Below, in pieces: positions 37,678 to 46,773 of a stretch of 64,000 nucleotides of DNA (its first letter is position 1; each line of letters opens with the position of its first letter). A program made the translations under genes and the position numbers. This stretch comes from Streptococcus oralis. Its GTDB lineage: Bacteria > Bacillota > Bacilli > Lactobacillales > Streptococcaceae. The stretch is taken from assembly GCF_003943415.1 (NCBI RefSeq), contig NZ_RJPK01000005.1, forward strand, positions 1 to 64,000. Direction: 5' to 3'. The notes beneath the pieces are model-generated. The model made no database searches and had not been told where the DNA came from. It saw only the letters and a program-made list of their open reading frames with translations.

Positions 37678-38652
37678 CTAGATTGTGAGAATGAGTGTGC
37701 CCCATGTCAAACCTCCGCCGAAGCCTGATAGGAGAATAGTCTGGCTACCATCTAAACGAATCTTGCCATTCTCCACACACTCTGAGAGCAAAATCGGGAT
37801 ACTTGCTGCACTGGTATTTCCATACTCCATCATATTGGCAGGAAGCTTGTCTCGGTCTACACCGATTTTCTTAGCCATCTTATCCAAAATGCGGATATTT
37901 GCCTGATGAAGCAAGAGATAATCCAATTCCGATGCTGCGATTGGACTATTTTCAATGGTTTCTTTGATCGATCTAGCAACATCTCGATTTGCAAAATCAA
38001 AAACTGCTCGTCCATCCATCTTCAAAAAAGCAGGAACTGCTTCTTGATCTGAGAAAGGAGAAGCTAGAGCCGTTTGGCCATAGGTCAAACACTCGCTCCG
38101 AGAGCCATCCGTATAGAGACTTTCCACAAGGAAGTGACGTGTTTCGCTCGCTTCCAAGAGAACCCCACCTGCACCATCCCCAAAGAGAACAGCTGTCGAA
38201 CGATCCGACCAATCAACCGCCTTAGACAAGGTTTCAGCCCCGATAACAATCCCTTTTTTGAACTGTCCAGAACTTAAAAACTTTTCTGCAGTTGAGAGAG
38301 CGAATACAAAGCCACTGCAAGCTGCTGTCAAATCAAAGGCGAAAGCTCTATGCGCTCCGATATTTGCCTGAACCCGAGCTGCCGTAGAAGGCATCATCGA
38401 ATCAGGAGTAATCGTCGCTACAATGATAAAATCAATCTGATCCGCTGTTAAGCTCCCTTTAGCCAGCAAACTCTTAGCAACTTCTGTCGCCAAGTCACTT
38501 GTAGACTCTGTTTTTGAGATATGTCTCTGTTTAATTCCTGTCCGACTTGAAATCCACTCATCGCTTGTATCCATAATTTGAGCCAAGTCCTGATTAGTGA
38601 CCACTTGCTCTGGAACATAATGAGCAACCTGGCTTATTTTTGCAAAAGCCAT
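37678..38652 (-). CDS. fabH: 3-oxoacyl-ACP synthase III
   Basis: The 324-residue KAS III has Cys112 in [11 protein letters not shown], His in LLHQANIRI and Asn in [11 protein letters not shown]. It starts synthesis by joining acetyl-CoA and malonyl-ACP. Its ATG overlaps the fabT stop by one base. Confidence 0.98.
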   Translation of the reverse strand: MAFAKISQVAHYVPEQVVTNQDLAQIMDTSDEWISSRTGIKQRHISKTESTSDLATEVAKSLLAKGSLTADQIDFIIVATITPDSMMPSTAARVQANIGAHRAFAFDLTAACSGFVFALSTAEKFLSSGQFKKGIVIGAETLSKAVDWSDRSTAVLFGDGAGGVLLEASETRHFLVESLYTDGSRSECLTYGQTALASPFSDQEAVPAFLKMDGRAVFDFANRDVARSIKETIENSPIAASELDYLLLHQANIRILDKMAKKIGVDRDKLPANMMEYGNTSAASIPILLSECVENGKIRLDGSQTILLSGFGGGLTWGTLILTI

Positions 38653-39086
38653 TATTTCAAATCCTCCAAAAATTGATAAAGGTTAGTCAAGCCCCTACCC
38701 ATCACTTCTATCTCTTCAGAGCTCATACCGTCGATAATTTTTTCGACCATGGCCTTGTGGAAACGTTTATGAAGGCGGTGAACCAAACGACCTTTCTTTG
38801 TCAAATGCAAGTAGACCACACGACGATCCTGATCAGAACGAATGCGTTCAACATAACCTTTTCTTTCGAGATTATTCAAGCTGGTCGTAACAGTTCCAAG
38901 AGTTACCATCAGTTCTTTTGAAACCTTACTTGGAGTTGCCTCCGGAAACTTGCCAATCACATCAATCGTGTGCATTTCTTTGATGGAGATGTCTTTGAAA
39001 CGACTACCTCGTAAGCTAACCTCCTCAATCACAAGGACATTATTAAAAATAGATGTTAAATACTCATTCACTTGTTGGTAGTCCAA
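38652..39086 (-). CDS. fabT: MarR-family fatty-acid regulator FabT
   Basis: The 144-residue MarR protein has a winged helix with [49 protein letters not shown]. FabT uses acyl-ACP as corepressor and represses the fab genes except, in most reports, fabM. I take the TTG at 39086 (MDYQQVNEY), 7 bases after AAGGAGGG. No ATG in frame preserves the N-terminal helix. It heads the operon. Confidence 0.93.
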   Translation of the reverse strand: MDYQQVNEYLTSIFNNVLVIEEVSLRGSRFKDISIKEMHTIDVIGKFPEATPSKVSKELMVTLGTVTTSLNNLERKGYVERIRSDQDRRVVYLHLTKKGRLVHRLHKRFHKAMVEKIIDGMSSEEIEVMGRGLTNLYQFLEDLK

Positions 39087-39139
39087 AGTATTCCCTCCTT
39101 CTCAAAAAAACTTTTGTATTCAAAACATTTGACACAAAA

Positions 39140-39168
39140 AGTATATCAAACTTCAAAGAATTGTGCAA
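39140..39168 (-). promoter_or_regulatory. Promoter of fabT and the fab operon
   Basis: -35 TTGCAC (39163-39168), 17 bp, -10 TATACT (39140-39145) with a TGA extension. TTTGA and TCAAA half-sites flank the -10 (AGTTTGATATAC and GTGTCAAATG), fitting FabT autoregulation, but no full palindrome is present. Confidence 0.75.
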
Positions 39169-39176
39169 GTATTTTT

Positions 39177-39962
39177 TTATTTTCCTGAAAATTTTGGTCG
39201 TCTTCTTTCGGAATGAGCTCGGACTCCTTCTTTAAAATCTTCAGTCAAAGACAAAGATTCTTGCAGTTTCAATTCCAATTCAGCATAATTCTGCCAATCC
39301 TTAAATTGGCTTTCCCAAACCAACTTTTTAATGGCTGCGTATGAGTTTGCTGAGCCTCGTCTTAATTTCTTCAGAACTTGTTCTCTAGTTTTTTCTAATT
39401 TATCAGCTTCACAAACACGGTATACCACACCCCATTCCAGTGCTTTTTCCGCGGTCAAGGCTTCTCCTGTCATGGCAAGTTGCGCAGCTCGTGTTACCCC
39501 GATACTACGACTCAAGAGATGAATCCCACCAGCGTCCGGCGCCAATCCAACTCCAACAAAGGCTTGGATGAATTTTGCCTTATCAGTCGCCAAACAAAAA
39601 TCGACTGCTACTGCCATATTGGCTGCAGCACCAGCAACTGCTCCATCTACCTCCATCAAAACAGGTTTAGGGATCTGCTTAATTTTATAGGAGATTGTAT
39701 TGACTAATTCTGCAATCTTATTCAAAGATGGGATATCATCTTCATCCACTGCACGTTTCATCTCAACCAGATCTCCCCCAACTGAAAAGACCTTCCCATT
39801 AGCGTTAATCAAGATAAACTGAACAGCTTGATCCTGTTCTGCTAGAGTCAAAGCTTCTAAAATTTCCTCACACATTGGGATATGGAAACCATTTGCCACT
39901 TCGGGACGATTCAAAGTGATGATAGCAAGATCATCTAGGATCTGATATAGGATATGATTCAT
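39177..39962 (-). CDS. fabM: Trans-2,cis-3-decenoyl-ACP isomerase FabM
   Basis: The 261-residue crotonase-fold protein shows [15 protein letters not shown] and [21 protein letters not shown]. At the head of the fab cluster this is FabM, which isomerises trans-2 to cis-3-decenoyl-ACP and so starts unsaturated fatty acid synthesis in streptococci. It has its own promoter and lies 90 bp before fabT. Confidence 0.93.
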   Translation of the reverse strand: MNHILYQILDDLAIITLNRPEVANGFHIPMCEEILEALTLAEQDQAVQFILINANGKVFSVGGDLVEMKRAVDEDDIPSLNKIAELVNTISYKIKQIPKPVLMEVDGAVAGAAANMAVAVDFCLATDKAKFIQAFVGVGLAPDAGGIHLLSRSIGVTRAAQLAMTGEALTAEKALEWGVVYRVCEADKLEKTREQVLKKLRRGSANSYAAIKKLVWESQFKDWQNYAELELKLQESLSLTEDFKEGVRAHSERRRPKFSGK

Positions 39963-39992
39963 AGCTTCTCCTTTTATAAGGTGATAAAATTA

Positions 39993-40033
39993 TTTCATTG
40001 TCAAAGTATACCTTTTTTTAGATAAAGAGGCAA
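39993..40033 (-). promoter_or_regulatory. Promoter of fabM with an imperfect FabT-like palindrome
   Basis: -35 TTGCCT (40028-40033), 17 bp, -10 TATACT (40005-40010). Directly downstream, TTTGACAATGAAA (39993-40005) matches TTTGA-N3-TCAAA with one mismatch, at the position of a start-site operator. Confidence 0.6.
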
Positions 40034-40106
40034 GAGAAAACCAATCGAAAGTGTCTCGGCTGATCAAAACGCTCACTTTATACTAAAGACGATACTATTT
40101 TCTTCA

Positions 40107-40135
40107 TTGAAAAAAGCCCCTCTTTCTGCTATAAT
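40107..40135 (+). promoter_or_regulatory. Promoter of the aspartokinase gene
   Basis: -35 TTGAAA (40107-40112), 17 bp, extended -10 TGCTATAAT (TATAAT at 40130-40135). Near consensus. Confidence 0.85.
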
Positions 40136-40164
40136 CGTATAAAATACTTACTTGAGGAGTCCCT

Positions 40165-41529
40165 ATGAAGGTTGTAAAATTTGGCGGAAGCTCTCTTGCC
40201 TCTGCTAGTCAGTTAGAAAAAGTTTTAAACATCGTTAAAAGCGATAAAGAACGCCGTTTTGTGGTCGTTTCTGCACCGGGTAAACGCAATGCTGAAGATA
40301 CCAAGGTAACCGATGCCTTGATCAAATACTATCGTGATTATGTAGCGGGAAATGATATCAGCAAGAGCCAAAACTGGATCATCGATCGCTATGCGGCTAT
40401 GGTGAGCGAACTAGGCTTAAAACCATCAGTTCTAGAAAAAATTTCTAAAAGCATCCGTGCCTTAGCGACTCTTCCTATTGAAGAAAATGACTTTCTCTAT
40501 GACACCTTCCTAGCGGCTGGAGAAAATAACAATGCCAAACTCATTGCAGCCTACTTTAACCAAAACGGCGTCGATGCACGCTATGTTCACCCAAGAGAAG
40601 CTGGGATTGTTGTCACAAGTGAACCAGGAAACGCACGTATCATCCCATCTAGTTATGACAAGATTGAAGGCTTGGCTGATAGCAACGAGGTCCTTGTCAT
40701 CCCAGGTTTCTTTGGCGTAACTAAGGAAAATCAAATCTGTACTTTTTCACGTGGTGGATCCGACATAACTGGTTCCATCATCGCTGCAGGTGTTAAGGCT
40801 GATCTCTATGAAAACTTTACGGATGTAGACGGGATCTTTGCTGCCCATCCTGGTATTATCCACCAACCACACTCCATCCCTGAATTGACCTACCGTGAAA
40901 TGCGTGAGTTGGCCTATGCTGGATTTTCAGTTCTTCATGACGAAGCTCTTCTACCTGCTTACCGTGGAAAAATCCCTCTCGTTATCAAGAATACCAACAA
41001 TCCTGACCACCCAGGAACTCGTATCGTTCTGAAACACAGTAGTGATAAATTCCCAGTAGTAGGGATTGCTGGCGACTCAGGTTTCGTCAGTATCAATATG
41101 TCTAAATACCTCATGAACCGCGAAGTTGGGTTTGGTCGCAAGGTTCTTCAAATCCTTGAGGACCTCAATATCGGTTGGGAACACATGCCTACAGGTATCG
41201 ACGATCTTTCGATCATTCTCCGCTCCCGTGAGTTGACTCCTATCAAAGAAGAAGAAATTCTGCGTCAGTTGGTTCAAAAAGCAGAAGTGGACCATGCTGA
41301 AATCGAACACGACCTTTCCATCATTATGATTGTCGGAGAAAAAATGAAGAGTCACATCGGTGTAACAGCTACAGCGACACGTGCCCTATCTGAAAACAAA
41401 ATCAACATCCAGATGATGTCCCAAGGTTCAAGCGAAGTTTCCATCATGTTTGTTGTCAATAAAGACCAAGAAAAGGCCGCTATTAAGGCGCTCTATCATG
41501 CCTTTTTCGGTGAAAGTAAGGAAGACTAA
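40165..41529 (+). CDS. Aspartate kinase
   Basis: The 454-residue monofunctional aspartokinase starts MKVVKFGGSSLASASQLEKV and contains FSRGGSDITGSIIAAGVKADLYENFTDVDGI for ATP and aspartate binding. Two C-terminal ACT domains follow (around 310-450, with INIQMMSQGSSEVSIMFVV) for amino-acid feedback. It makes aspartyl phosphate for lysine, threonine and methionine. No leader RNA riboswitch is seen in the short 5' region. Confidence 0.95.
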   Translation: MKVVKFGGSSLASASQLEKVLNIVKSDKERRFVVVSAPGKRNAEDTKVTDALIKYYRDYVAGNDISKSQNWIIDRYAAMVSELGLKPSVLEKISKSIRALATLPIEENDFLYDTFLAAGENNNAKLIAAYFNQNGVDARYVHPREAGIVVTSEPGNARIIPSSYDKIEGLADSNEVLVIPGFFGVTKENQICTFSRGGSDITGSIIAAGVKADLYENFTDVDGIFAAHPGIIHQPHSIPELTYREMRELAYAGFSVLHDEALLPAYRGKIPLVIKNTNNPDHPGTRIVLKHSSDKFPVVGIAGDSGFVSINMSKYLMNREVGFGRKVLQILEDLNIGWEHMPTGIDDLSIILRSRELTPIKEEEILRQLVQKAEVDHAEIEHDLSIIMIVGEKMKSHIGVTATATRALSENKINIQMMSQGSSEVSIMFVVNKDQEKAAIKALYHAFFGESKED

Positions 41530-41531
41530 TC

Positions 41532-41903
41532 ATGGCCCAATCACTCAATAAAGTCATTGACCTGCAAACTACTGGAACATCTTACCTCTCTATCTCTGGA
41601 AAGGTCGGGAAATTTCTAGTCGGGGATCAAGCCTTAGAGTTTTATCCCGATGTCAATGTTGAACAATATGTCCAAATTCCCTGGTCCAGCATTCAGCAAG
41701 TCGGAGCCAACGTAAGCGGCCGCAAGATCAGCCGCCACTTTGAAGTCTTCACCGACCAAGGTAAATTCCTCTTTGCCTCAAAAGACTCTGGGGCTATCCT
41801 CAAAATCGCTCGGGAAAAATTAGGAAACGAAAAGGTTGTGAAACTTCCGACTCTACTCCAAACCATTGGACAAAAATTTAAAAATCTATTTGCAAAAAAG
41901 TAG
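41532..41903 (+). CDS. DUF956 family protein
   Basis: The 123-residue protein matches DUF956: TTGTSYLSISGKVGKFLVGDQALEFYPD, IPWSSIQQVGANV and ISRHFEVFTDQGKFLFASK. Members called ManO usually sit beside mannose PTS operons and are thought to affect their expression. Here it follows aspartokinase by 2 bases and no PTS gene is near. The serS promoter lies within its last codons. Confidence 0.85.
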   Translation: MAQSLNKVIDLQTTGTSYLSISGKVGKFLVGDQALEFYPDVNVEQYVQIPWSSIQQVGANVSGRKISRHFEVFTDQGKFLFASKDSGAILKIAREKLGNEKVVKLPTLLQTIGQKFKNLFAKK

Positions 41904-41918
41904 AAACTTTAGTATAAT
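41890..41918 (+). promoter_or_regulatory. Promoter of serS
   Basis: -35 TTGCAA (41890-41895), 17 bp, -10 TATAAT (41913-41918). It overlaps the end of the DUF956 gene. Confidence 0.8.
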
Positions 41919-41924
41919 CATAGC

Positions 41925-42101
41925 AACGGATAAGTAGGTTATCCTCTTCTTTCAGAAAGTCTGCGGGTGCTGCGAGCAGATAGGAGGGATAGGTGAAATT
42001 CTACCGTTATTCACAATTAAATACCGAATCAAGTGCACACCTGTGAAGTTGGATGGAACCGTGGCCCTGCCACTCCAACGCTTTGTTAGGTGTGCTTTTT
42101 T
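41925..42101 (+). promoter_or_regulatory. T-box riboswitch controlling serS
   Basis: The T-box core GGATGGAACCGTGG (42051-42064) lies in an antiterminator closed by TTGGA/TCCAA. A competing terminator stem GCACACCT / AGGTGTGC (42035-42042 with 42088-42095) is followed by TTTTTT. Upstream, a long stem I region includes TCTGC...GCAGA. Uncharged tRNA-Ser should stabilise antitermination. I could not fix the specifier codon, though a TCT occurs near 41999. Confidence 0.9.
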
Positions 42102-42116
42102 CATAAAGGAGTTCTT

Positions 42117-43391
42117 ATGTTAGATATCAAACGTATTCGTACAGACTTTGATGCTGTCGCTGAAAAATTGGCTACACGTGGTGTAGATGCTACAGTCTTG
42201 AACGAGATGAAAGAAATCGACGCTAAACGTCGTGATATCTTGGTCAAGGTCGAAAACCTCAAGGCAGAACGTAACACAGTTTCTGCAGAGATTGCTCAAG
42301 CCAAGCGCAATAAGGAGAATGCTGATGACAAGATTGCTGCTATGCAAGCTCTCTCTGCTGAGGTCAAATCCTTGGATGCTGAATTGGCAGAAATCGATGC
42401 TAAATTGACAGAATTTACCACTACTCTTCCAAACATCCCAGCTGACAGCGTTCCTGTTGGAGCTGATGAGGATGACAACGTTGAAGTTCGCCGTTGGGGA
42501 ACTCCACGCGAGTTTGACTTTGAACCAAAAGCTCACTGGGATCTGGGTGAAGACCTCGGTATCCTTGACTGGGAACGTGGTGGAAAAGTGACGGGTGCTC
42601 GTTTCCTTTTCTATAAAGGTCTTGGCGCTCGTTTGGAACGTGCCATCTATAACTTTATGTTGGATGAGCATGGCAAGGAAGGCTATACGGAAGTCATCAC
42701 ACCTTACATGGTTAACCACGATTCTATGTTTGGTACTGGTCAATATCCAAAATTCAAGGAAGATACCTTTGAATTGAGTGACACCAACTTTGTCTTGATT
42801 CCGACTGCTGAAGTCCCACTGACCAACTACTACCGTGATGAAATCCTTGACGGAAAAGACCTGCCAATCTACTTCACTGCTATGAGTCCATCTTTCCGTT
42901 CTGAAGCAGGTTCTGCTGGTCGTGATACACGTGGCTTGATCCGTTTGCACCAATTCCACAAGGTTGAAATGGTTAAATTTGCCAAACCAGAAGAATCTTA
43001 TGAAGAATTAGAAAAAATGACAGCCAACGCTGAAAATATTCTTCAAAAGCTTAATCTTCCATACCGTGTGGTTGCGCTCTCTACTGGAGACATGGGCTTC
43101 TCAGCTGCCAAGACTTACGATTTGGAAGTTTGGATTCCAGCACAAAATACTTACCGTGAAATCTCAAGCTGTTCAAATACTGAAGATTTCCAAGCTCGTC
43201 GTGCCCAAATCCGTTACCGTGATGAAGCTGATGGCAAGGTGAAGCTGCTTCACACCTTGAACGGTTCTGGACTTGCAGTTGGACGTACGGTGGCTGCTAT
43301 TCTTGAAAACTACCAAAATGAAGATGGTTCTGTAACCATCCCTGAAGTTCTTCGTCCATATATGGGTGGCGCTGAAGTTATCAAACCATAA
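42117..43391 (+). CDS. serS: Seryl-tRNA synthetase
   Basis: The 424-residue class II synthetase has an N-terminal coiled-coil arm (residues about 30-100), motif 2 [21 protein letters not shown] and motif 3 [19 protein letters not shown] chose the ATG at 42117 ([11 protein letters not shown]), 5 bases after AAAGGAG. A frame opening at 42090 lies within the terminator hairpin. Confidence 0.97.
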   Translation: MLDIKRIRTDFDAVAEKLATRGVDATVLNEMKEIDAKRRDILVKVENLKAERNTVSAEIAQAKRNKENADDKIAAMQALSAEVKSLDAELAEIDAKLTEFTTTLPNIPADSVPVGADEDDNVEVRRWGTPREFDFEPKAHWDLGEDLGILDWERGGKVTGARFLFYKGLGARLERAIYNFMLDEHGKEGYTEVITPYMVNHDSMFGTGQYPKFKEDTFELSDTNFVLIPTAEVPLTNYYRDEILDGKDLPIYFTAMSPSFRSEAGSAGRDTRGLIRLHQFHKVEMVKFAKPEESYEELEKMTANAENILQKLNLPYRVVALSTGDMGFSAAKTYDLEVWIPAQNTYREISSCSNTEDFQARRAQIRYRDEADGKVKLLHTLNGSGLAVGRTVAAILENYQNEDGSVTIPEVLRPYMGGAEVIKP

Positions 43392-43396
43392 AAAAT

Positions 43397-43429
43397 AAGG
43401 CCTAGCTAGATAATAGCTAGACCTTTTTT
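43397..43429 (+). terminator. Bidirectional terminator between serS and the TDT gene
   Basis: AAGG-CTAGCTA / TAGCTAG-CCTT stem with a GATAA loop, an A-tract before and T6 after. It serves both converging genes. The TDT stop at 43417 lies inside it. Confidence 0.85.
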
Positions 43430-44316
43430 CGTAACCAAATTAGATAACCACTCAAGACAAAGAGTAAAATAATCAGGCAAAGGAGGGTTTCAGCCAATAC
43501 CAGATAATCCAGAAAAGGAAGTTTCAAAATTCCCTGAGCCATCTTGAGCGATGTAGCTGTGATGATGGTTGGAAAGGTGAGAGCTGAGAAGGCTGGCTGA
43601 AAGCCTTCTTTTAAAATATTAGGCAAGCGAGTCAAAACGAAGATGAAAAACAACTGAGAGACAAGCATCAGCAGTAACAAGGCCCAGGTCGGAAGAGTAA
43701 CTCCACCGATACGCACCAGAGCAGCTAAGAGCAAAGAAAAAGGAGCACAGTAGATTCCTTCTTGCCCTAGTAGAGCTGGAGTCAATGGTTTTTTCTTTAA
43801 ATCACTGTAAATCAACGGATAGAGAAAACAAGTAGCGAGAAAGCCGAAAGTCACCGTTAGATAGGCAATCTGAATCAGACCAACGACTGGATAGGTCAAG
43901 GCTGCCACTGCTATTCCCACATAAAGTACTGTCCAGCTTGGTGTTGCACTAGCTCTTTCTTCCACTCCAACAAAGCGACGAGAAAAATAAGCAATCAAAG
44001 CGAGATCCAAAATAAAAGAAAACCACCACAAAAGCTGGGCTAGGATAGGCATAGACGGAACTAGTCGCAAGACATAGGTCGAGAAAATCATCCCAGCCAT
44101 AGGAAAAGTGGCCATCCCAGATAAGAGAGGAGCTTTAGTTAATTCTCGTTTGGTTTCAGACCAATTTCTTAGATGAAGAAGGAGAAAGAAAATCCATAAG
44201 ACCAATCCAGTCAAACTAAATAGGTGCGAAAGAACAGGCCAAGTATCCGCAATCAGGTTTCCTGCACCTGCCAAACCTAACAAACAACCAGAAAATACCA
44301 AGGGGAGTTCTTTCAT
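43417..44316 (-). CDS. TDT-family (TehA/SLAC1-like) membrane transporter
   Basis: The 299-residue protein has about ten membrane helices and the FSGCLLGLAGAGNL start, with PMAGMIFSTYVLRL and AFSALTFPTIITAT later. This is the tellurite-resistance/dicarboxylate transporter (TDT) fold shared with TehA and SLAC1 anion channels. The substrate is unknown. It is transcribed alone. Confidence 0.82.
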   Translation of the reverse strand: MKELPLVFSGCLLGLAGAGNLIADTWPVLSHLFSLTGLVLWIFFLLLHLRNWSETKRELTKAPLLSGMATFPMAGMIFSTYVLRLVPSMPILAQLLWWFSFILDLALIAYFSRRFVGVEERASATPSWTVLYVGIAVAALTYPVVGLIQIAYLTVTFGFLATCFLYPLIYSDLKKKPLTPALLGQEGIYCAPFSLLLAALVRIGGVTLPTWALLLLMLVSQLFFIFVLTRLPNILKEGFQPAFSALTFPTIITATSLKMAQGILKLPFLDYLVLAETLLCLIILLFVLSGYLIWLRKKV

Positions 44317-44378
44317 GGCAACCTCCGTTAATCATATTATTATCAGTATAGCATAAAAGCCTTTAAAATAGCATAGAA

Positions 44379-44409
44379 AAATGAAGACTGGGTAGATCAG
44401 CCTTCATTT
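44379..44409 (-). terminator. Terminator after the AhpD-like gene
   Basis: AAATGAAG / CTTCATTT stem with extra inner pairs (44379-44386 with 44402-44409), followed by TTC on the minus strand. Confidence 0.7.
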
Positions 44410-44424
44410 TATTTATGATTCGAA

Positions 44425-44973
44425 CTAGGCATAGGGTTGCAACTCTGGGTTGATTGGCGTATTGGCTAGGTTATTGGCATAATTACAAAGACTGGCAAGA
44501 CTAACACCGAGAACCACATCCAAGGCATTTTGTTGCGTGTAGCCAGCTTCCAAAAATTCAGTCAAGGCTTCATCTCCTACACGCCCTTTGGTATTGATTA
44601 CCGCCAAGGTAAACTTAGCTAGAGTATCTAGTTTTGGGTCTGTCTCGATTGGAGTACGGTTGCGGAGAGCTTGGAGAAGATCATCATTCATCTGGATTTG
44701 TTTGATTGAAAAGGCAGTATGACCAGCGACGCAGAAAGCACAACCATTGGTTACAGCAGCTGTGATTTGCACCACTTCACGCTCTACTGGCGTCAAGCTA
44801 TTGCGGCGGTTGATGGCTCCGACAGTTCGGTAGGCTTCTAGAGCAGTAGGAGCATTGGCCAAGAGACCAATCAGATTGGGAATATAGCCATTGTTATCTT
44901 TTTCTACTGTTTCAAGAACTTCTTTCACTTCTGCTGGTGCTGATTCTACTGTGTGGATGGTAAATGTTGTCAT
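44425..44973 (-). CDS. Carboxymuconolactone decarboxylase family (AhpD-like) protein
   Basis: The 182-residue protein shows the redox motif CAFCVAGHT (CxxC with downstream His) within VVQITAAVTNGCAFCVAGH and a NRRNSLTP segment. AhpD-like proteins act as thiol peroxidases or disulfide reductants for peroxide defence; the partner here is unknown. It is monocistronic. Confidence 0.85.
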   Translation of the reverse strand: MTTFTIHTVESAPAEVKEVLETVEKDNNGYIPNLIGLLANAPTALEAYRTVGAINRRNSLTPVEREVVQITAAVTNGCAFCVAGHTAFSIKQIQMNDDLLQALRNRTPIETDPKLDTLAKFTLAVINTKGRVGDEALTEFLEAGYTQQNALDVVLGVSLASLCNYANNLANTPINPELQPYA

Positions 44974-45074
44974 AAGAAACCTCTTTTCATTTTATTGTCA
45001 TTTAGTCTATCATAGAATTTTCCACTTGGATAATATATATTTTCAATCGCCTTGATAAAAAATGTCTATGAAAT

Positions 45075-45101
45075 GAAAAAAATCACACTAAAAGTGTGAT
45101 T
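45075..45101 (-). terminator. Terminator after the AgcS symporter gene
   Basis: AATCACACT / AGTGTGATT perfect 9-bp stem with a 3-base loop, then T5 on the minus strand. Confidence 0.88.
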
Positions 45102-45104
45102 GGA

Positions 45105-46427
45105 TTAGTGTTTAAAATACTTTTTAGTCTCAGCAATGACGACTGGCGACAAAACTAAGAGGGCAATCAAGTTAGGCAATGCCATCAAGGCATTGACGAT
45201 ATCTGCGATAATCCAAACCATATCCAACTCGATAAATCCTCCCAACAAGACCATGAGCACAAAGACAACTCGATAGAGCCAGATAAAGCGAACGCCAAAG
45301 AGAAACTCAAAACAGCGCTCTCCGTAATAGTTCCAACCGAGAATAGTCGTAAAGGCAAAAAGCACAAGGAAAATAGTCAAAAGAGCAGGACCAAAATGTG
45401 AAAAAACTGTTGAGAAGGCTGACTGGGTCAAGGCAACTCCATTCAAATCACCGCTCCAAACACCAGTTACCAAGATCGTCAGACCTGTCAGAGTACAGAT
45501 AATCAACGTATCAATAAAGGTTCCTGTCATGGAAATCAAGCCTTGCTCAACAGGCTCATTAGTCTTAGCTGCAGCCGCTGCAATCGGAGCTGAACCAAGA
45601 CCAGATTCGTTAGAAAAGACTCCTCGCGCCACACCATTTTGGATAGCCATCCGAATGCTGGCACCTGCAAAACCACCTACCGCAGCAGCTGGACTAAAGG
45701 CTGAAGTAAAGATGAGGGCAAGTGTGGCTGGGATTTTCTCAATATTAAAGAGAATAACTGTAAGAGTTCCCAAAATATAGACAATAGCCATAAATGGAAC
45801 GACTGCTGTCGAAACCTTAGAAATAGATTTGAGTCCACCAAAGACTGCAATCGCTACAAAAACAGACAAAACGAGAGCTGTGATAGCTGGATCAATTTGA
45901 GCTGTATTTTGAATGGATTCTGTAATCGAATTGACTTGGGTGAAGGTACCAATCCCTAGAAGGGCTACCAATACACCCGCTAGGGCAAAGAAGATAGCAA
46001 GGGGGCGCCACTTTTCCCCCATTCCCAAAAGGATGTAGTGCATGGGCCCTCCAGCTACAGCGCCGTTTGCATCCTTGCTACGGTATTTGATAGCCAGTAA
46101 ACCTTCTGCATACTTGGTTGCCATCCCAAAGAAGGCAGCCATCCACATCCAAAAGAGAGCGCCTGGTCCCCCAACCTTAATGGCTGTCGCGACCCCGATG
46201 ATATTTCCCGTACCAACAGTGGCTGCTAGAGCCGTACAGAGAGCAGCAAAGCTCGACACATCACCGTGCCCCTTATCCTTGGTAAAGATCAACTGAAAGG
46301 CCTTAGGAAGACGAGCCACCTGCAAAAGGCTTAGTCGGATGGTCAAATAGATACCCGTTCCGACCAATAAGATCAAGAGGGGAGGCCCCCAAACGAAAGC
46401 ATCAAGCGCTTTTAGCAATTCTAACAT
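45105..46427 (-). CDS. Alanine/glycine:cation symporter (AgcS family)
   Basis: The 440-residue protein has about eleven membrane helices and AgcS signatures: TVGTGNIIGVATAIKVGGPGALFWMWMAAFFGMATKYAE, GGPMHYI and GLISMTGTFIDTLIICTLTGL. AgcS members import alanine or glycine with Na+ or H+. The glycine riboswitch in its leader argues that glycine is the substrate that matters here. Confidence 0.92.
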   Translation of the reverse strand: MLELLKALDAFVWGPPLLILLVGTGIYLTIRLSLLQVARLPKAFQLIFTKDKGHGDVSSFAALCTALAATVGTGNIIGVATAIKVGGPGALFWMWMAAFFGMATKYAEGLLAIKYRSKDANGAVAGGPMHYILLGMGEKWRPLAIFFALAGVLVALLGIGTFTQVNSITESIQNTAQIDPAITALVLSVFVAIAVFGGLKSISKVSTAVVPFMAIVYILGTLTVILFNIEKIPATLALIFTSAFSPAAAVGGFAGASIRMAIQNGVARGVFSNESGLGSAPIAAAAAKTNEPVEQGLISMTGTFIDTLIICTLTGLTILVTGVWSGDLNGVALTQSAFSTVFSHFGPALLTIFLVLFAFTTILGWNYYGERCFEFLFGVRFIWLYRVVFVLMVLLGGFIELDMVWIIADIVNALMALPNLIALLVLSPVVIAETKKYFKH

Positions 46428-46459
46428 ATCCTACTCCTATCCTTCAACCCCAAAAGAAA

Positions 46460-46484
46460 GAGCACATGCAAGATACATGTACTC
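46460..46484 (-). terminator. Expression-platform terminator of the glycine riboswitch
   Basis: GAGTACATG / CATGTGCTC stem (one G-T pair) followed by TTTCTTTT, between the aptamer and the symporter ATG. It is the likely switch. Confidence 0.8.
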
Positions 46485-46519
46485 TGGAATGCTTAGATAA
46501 ATGCCTAAAAGCGGTCTAT

Positions 46520-46606
46520 CTTAGCTCTGTCCTTTTACCTGAGAGTTTGAGCAGTTGCCTGCCTTGCCCCTTCGGTGCCTTTACGGTCTCTCCAGAGTTC
46601 CGTCCA
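46520..46606 (-). promoter_or_regulatory. Glycine riboswitch (single aptamer)
   Basis: On the minus strand the conserved blocks of a gcvT-type aptamer read in order: CTCTGGAGAGACC, GGCACCGAAGGGGCAAG and AACTCTCAGGTAAAAGGACAG. Only one aptamer is present; a short partly paired stretch after it (about 46490-46520) may be the ghost second aptamer seen in singletons. It controls the AgcS symporter. Confidence 0.93.
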
Positions 46607-46680
46607 TTTACAGTCATGGAAAACAAACTTTTCTCCATTTCTATTAAACTTCATTCGGTGTTGGTATTTTATTTTTTATT

Positions 46681-46709
46681 ATTCTACAAGAAAAGTTAGC
46701 CTTTGTCAA
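46681..46709 (-). promoter_or_regulatory. Promoter of the riboswitch-symporter transcript
   Basis: Consensus -35 TTGACA (46704-46709), 17 bp, -10 TAGAAT (46681-46686). Confidence 0.85.
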
Positions 46710-46773
46710 TGTTTTCTATGAAAATTTTTAGTTTTCATTTCTTTTTTTCAGAAAGATTGACTCCTTCTTCTCT

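Noticed and set aside
42120..42959. A 279-codon frame opposite serS
   Set aside because: Its composition (rich in Cys, Phe and Ser) is the mirror of the serS coding pattern. serS is certain.
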